Source: JAENVT01 sp031370745 (GTDB lineage Bacteria; Actinomycetota; Acidimicrobiia; Acidimicrobiales; Ilumatobacteraceae). Taken from it: DNA of 16,887 bases. How positions within the stretch are numbered: position 1 is the first letter of the stretch; each line of letters begins with the position of its first letter. The DNA lies in NCBI GenBank assembly GCA_031370745.1, contig JANMQX010000020.1:1-16887 (forward strand), given 5' to 3'. Below the pieces are notes generated by a model. That model was given only the letters and a program-made list of their open reading frames with translations, was not told the DNA's origin and did not search any database. This document shows positions 14,214 through 16,887 of this stretch, piece by piece. The position numbers were made by a program, and so were the translations under genes.

Positions 14214-14749
14214 GCCACGGGCACGTTGCGTAGTTGCAGCGCACCGACCTTGATCGTGACGACGGAACCTGCCTTGACTCCGCCTCGCGCATTGGCCAAG
14301 AGGATGAAGTCGGTGGAACCCGGTGACTTCGCCTTGCCCACGTGGCTGTGGCCAACCATGCCGGGATCGGCATATTTCACACCGTGGCTGTCGACGACGA
14401 ATGGCGCAGCGTCGGCGGTATGAATCGCCTGTGTCTTGTCGCTGTCGAGCACTTGGTAACGGATCTGGATCATTCCGCCGCCAGCGGTGACGTCGACGCC
14501 GGTGAAGCGGATGCCATACGTGGCCTCGATCTCAGCGCTCGTCGGCATACCGGCGATCCCTCGGCTCTGGTTGGACGTGGCGCTGGTGGCCTCGGGTCGC
14601 CAACCCCTCACGAGCAGAACGGCGACGATGATCGCCACCAACGCGAGCACCAGGGCGATCCCTCGAATCGCAGTCCGGGCCGTCCCTGGCGGCCCGGACT
14701 GCAAGTCCGGTTCGACGTGATCCATCTTCTCCACGTTGTGCGTGAGCAT
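14210..14749 (-). CDS. Single-pass membrane protein of the copper operon, function unknown
   Basis: 179 residues from the ATG at 14749, which shares its A with the upstream TGA (TGATG), a sign of coupled translation; the frame stays open to 14809. One transmembrane helix (about residues 27-48, ALVLALVAIIVAVLLV) follows a short cytoplasmic tail. The outer domain contains YGIRFTGVDVTAGGG, a beta-rich stretch and the motif GMVGHSHVGKAK. The Met-X2-His-Ser-His arrangement might bind copper. A very similar HSH occurs in the partial cupredoxin-like protein at the window's edge. I do not recognise the family; its role in copper handling is inferred from neighbours. Confidence 0.8.
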   Translation of the reverse strand: MLTHNVEKMDHVEPDLQSGPPGTARTAIRGIALVLALVAIIVAVLLVRGWRPEATSATSNQSRGIAGMPTSAEIEATYGIRFTGVDVTAGGGMIQIRYQVLDSDKTQAIHTADAAPFVVDSHGVKYADPGMVGHSHVGKAKSPGSTDFILLANARGGVKAGSVVTIKVGALQLRNVPVA

Positions 14750-16692
14750 CAGACCAGCACCGCGAAGCCATCGCTCCAGACACCATTCGAGTCCTGAACC
14801 CGTACCCAAATGGTGACGCCGGTGTTGGCCACGACAGTGTTGTCAATGATCACGACGGTCGGAGCCGGCGAGGTTACAGCGGTGACGGGCACCGGCCAAT
14901 CAGTCGGCAACGGTGTCGATCCCGCGTTCACCAACGTCTGATACCCACTCACGTTGGCCCCGGTTGCGGAGGCGTTGATCGTCAGATTGGGCGACACGAA
15001 GGTGGCACTACCAACCGTCGGCTTCACCACGATAGGTACGGGGACGTTGATGTTGACGCCGGCACTGAACGTCGTTCCATCTTGCTGCACCTTGATCCAG
15101 ACGTACTGGCCAGCGCTGGCGACAACGGTCGCCGTTATCGCCGGGTTAGAGGCAGGAACGGCGAGGACAACCGTCGGCGAGTAGATGGGAATGTCGGTCG
15201 CCAGGTTCGTGACAGCCGTCTGGTAGCCGGTGATGTTCGACGTCACAGGCGACGCGTGGGCGGTGGCTGACAACGTGCCGGCAACCGAGTCATAGGCGAG
15301 GCCGTCGACCGTGGGATTGGCCGGCAACGGCACCTGAATGCTCGCGCCATCGCTGAAAGCCAAACCATCTTGTTGCACCCTGATCCAGACGAACTTCCCG
15401 GCGCTGGCGGCAACTGTTGCCGTGATTGCCGGATTTGCTGCCGGGGTGGCGAGTGCAACCGTGCCAGAGTACGCAGGCACGTCGGTCACGAGGTCGGTCA
15501 CAGCTGTTTGGTACCCGGTGACTTTCAATGCCGGAGCCGAAGAGTGCCCCGTGGCTCCCAAGGTGTTGGTCGTGGAGTCGAACGTCAAGGAATCAACGGT
15601 CGGAACTGCAGCCGTGCCGGCCCACACATTGAGGAACGTGAGGGCGCCACCGAATCCGGTGCTCGTGCCGTGGTTCATCTGTCGACCTTGGTCCATCAAC
15701 GAGTAGCGCTGGCCGGCCAGAGCGCCTGACGGTATTTGGACCACGACGTCAGCTGTCTCCCCGGGGCCAACCAGAGGAGCAACGAACGTCTGCGGGTCTG
15801 CATATCGTGCTGCGTTGCGGGCCAACAGTGTCTGATGTAGACCCAGCAGCCCCATCGTCTTGTCGGTGACGCCAGCGTTCACGTAGCGAAGCAACAGGCT
15901 GTCTCCGGCCTTGGCGTCGATCACTTGTGTATCTGGGAACGACTTGCCGTTGATCACGTGGTACACCTGCCGTGGGACGTCGTTTGCATCCCTCGACTGG
16001 CCGAAGTACGACATGTCGAACGAGGACGGGTTCTGAGCGAACTTCAGATCGAGGTCGGTCATCGCGACAACGGCCTCATCCGCGTACGGCGTTCCGTCGT
16101 AGCCACACGTGAGGTTCGCACCAGAGCATTCGGCTGGAGTCACGATCAGAACGCCAACGAGGCCTTGTGCCACTTGACGCGGTGCCGTCGGATTGGTGCC
16201 GGCCTGGAACACCGAGGTGCCGACGGTGTTGGCGTGAACCGTGTAGATGTTGCCGGAGTGCGTGACCGACCCGGCCGCAAGGCTGGGAAACGACAGATCG
16301 GGAACCTCGATGCCCGACGCGGCGCTGACCGTGATCGTCACGGTCGTGTTGACCGGGACCTTGATCGTCGAGCTCGCCGATCCGGCCAGGCCTACATTCG
16401 GTTCGCTGTTCACTCCGAAGCCGAGGAATGGGACGTGCACAACACCGTGCAGCGCATCGTTGATGTCGACCGACCCAGGCCCGGCAAAGAGGGCGACGCT
16501 GCAATCTGTCAGACAGGTCGGAGCGACCGCTGGCCAAACAGGGGGTGGCGTTGTTGCCAGGTCCTGTGCGGGCGCCCCCGAGGAGGCCACCTCGGTGAAG
16601 GTGGCGGCGTGAGCCACCATCGCCCCGCCGCTGAGACTGGCGATCGTGATGGCAGCGATTGCGAGCCGCAACTTGCTTCGGTTTCGTCCCAT
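14749..16692 (-). CDS. Secreted multicopper-oxidase-like protein with three C-terminal repeats
   Basis: 647 residues from the ATG at 16692, preceded by GGGAAGG seven bases upstream and beginning a signal peptide (MGRNRSKLRLAIAAITIASL, cleavage near AHA). Starts at 16746 (with GAGGA) and 16770 (GTG) are possible. The first ~360 residues have multicopper-oxidase cupredoxin landmarks: QGLVGVLIVTPAEC, GKSFPDTQVIDAKAGDSLLL, and GLLGLHQTLLA with LVGPGETADVVVQ. The His-X-His copper motifs are missing. The matching C-terminal position reads DQGRQMNHG then FGGAL, whereas the upstream neighbour has HSHDL then FGGML. Three repeats of 89-98 residues follow. It is probably structural or a partner of the upstream protein rather than an oxidase. 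Confidence 0.82.
   Translation of the reverse strand: MGRNRSKLRLAIAAITIASLSGGAMVAHAATFTEVASSGAPAQDLATTPPPVWPAVAPTCLTDCSVALFAGPGSVDINDALHGVVHVPFLGFGVNSEPNVGLAGSASSTIKVPVNTTVTITVSAASGIEVPDLSFPSLAAGSVTHSGNIYTVHANTVGTSVFQAGTNPTAPRQVAQGLVGVLIVTPAECSGANLTCGYDGTPYADEAVVAMTDLDLKFAQNPSSFDMSYFGQSRDANDVPRQVYHVINGKSFPDTQVIDAKAGDSLLLRYVNAGVTDKTMGLLGLHQTLLARNAARYADPQTFVAPLVGPGETADVVVQIPSGALAGQRYSLMDQGRQMNHGTSTGFGGALTFLNVWAGTAAVPTVDSLTFDSTTNTLGATGHSSAPALKVTGYQTAVTDLVTDVPAYSGTVALATPAANPAITATVAASAGKFVWIRVQQDGLAFSDGASIQVPLPANPTVDGLAYDSVAGTLSATAHASPVTSNITGYQTAVTNLATDIPIYSPTVVLAVPASNPAITATVVASAGQYVWIKVQQDGTTFSAGVNINVPVPIVVKPTVGSATFVSPNLTINASATGANVSGYQTLVNAGSTPLPTDWPVPVTAVTSPAPTVVIIDNTVVANTGVTIWVRVQDSNGVWSDGFAVLV
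14752..15600 (-). repeat. Three tandem beta-sandwich-like protein repeats
   Basis: Repeats lie at about 15313-15600, 15019-15312 and 14752-15018, encoding 96, 98 and 89 residues. Each begins TVxSxxF-like, contains GYQT, and ends with a (V)WI(K/R)VQ-D-G pattern (VWIRVQQDGLAFSDG, VWIKVQQDGTTFSAG, IWVRVQDSNGVWSDG). The first two are the more alike; the third has diverged. The layout resembles fibronectin III or Big-type domains that space a protein away from the membrane. Confidence 0.8.
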
Positions 16693-16757
16693 GACTGTGC
16701 CTTCCCGCCGAGAGGCTGGTGTTGCTTGAATGGTTGTGTCGTTCATCGGAGTCGTCC

Positions 16758-16887
16758 TCAGCCTTGGCACTTCGCGAGGCCGGGGACGCCGTCCGGTGGT
16801 TCGACCTTGATGAGCGTCAACATGCCGCCGAACGTGATGCCATAGTTGGTGGCCTGGGTCAGGTCGTGGCTGTGGGCCACGTGGTAG
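16758..16887 (-). CDS. C-terminal end of a cupredoxin/multicopper-oxidase-like protein (partial)
   Basis: Only the last 42 or so codons are in the window. The visible part reads YHVAHSHDLTQATNYG, then FGGMLTLIKV, and ends LAKCQG before the TGA at 16758-16760. It aligns with the end of the second cupredoxin-like domain of the downstream protein, but keeps an HSH motif and a Met where the neighbour has DQG and Ala. These could be copper ligands. It is the most upstream gene seen in the operon and likely encodes the copper-binding paralogue. The gene continues beyond 16887. Confidence 0.7.
   Translation of the reverse strand, partial: YHVAHSHDLTQATNYGITFGGMLTLIKVEPPDGVPGLAKCQG

Noticed and set aside
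15925..16845. Plus-strand open frame of 306 codons at the window's right edge
   Set aside because: It is antisense to the oxidase-like gene and crosses that gene's start and the next gene's end. Its composition is that of a shadow frame.

Overview
The window looks like a high-GC actinobacterial chromosome segment, possibly a member of the Acidimicrobiia. This rests on base composition, the actinobacterial style of the sensor kinases and the CopC-CopD fusion, and several starts with no ribosome binding site. The taxonomic call is inference.

Layout. (1) 1-1942: an initiator tRNA-Met with a strong hairpin after it, then an intact IS481-type insertion sequence whose ends carry repeated transposase-binding-like sites. 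(2) 2063-5329: module A, a lipoprotein gene on the minus strand, divergent from a receiver-only response regulator and a membrane histidine-kinase-like protein. (3) 5332-9398: module B, a lipoprotein made of a DctP-type solute-binding domain plus the same C-terminal domain as the module A lipoprotein. It is divergent from a second membrane kinase and a NarL/FixJ-type response regulator. (4) 9566-11512: a VapBC toxin-antitoxin pair, a decayed tyrosine integrase and a tRNA-Cys, probably the remains of an integrated element. (5) 11951-16887: an apparent five-gene copper-related operon on the minus strand, with a CopC-CopD fusion last and cupredoxin-like secreted proteins first.

The most interesting part is modules A and B together. 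The two kinases carry complementary defects. The module A kinase has a well-formed ATP-binding domain but Arg where the phospho-accepting His should be. The module B kinase keeps the His motif but has lost the N, G1 and G2 ATP-binding signatures. The simplest reading is a split kinase: the A protein would supply ATP and phosphorylate His409 of the B protein within a heterodimer. The phosphate could then go to the DNA-binding regulator of B and/or the receiver-only protein of A. Two further signs tie the modules together. Their lipoproteins share a C-terminal domain at about two-thirds identity, and both divergent promoter regions contain the same GCTAGC-centred motif (15 of 16 bases identical) at matching distances from the genes on either side. 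I infer one envelope-sensing system with two lipoprotein co-sensors, two half-kinases and two receivers. The ligand is unknown, and no TRAP permease genes are present to make the DctP-like protein a transporter component.
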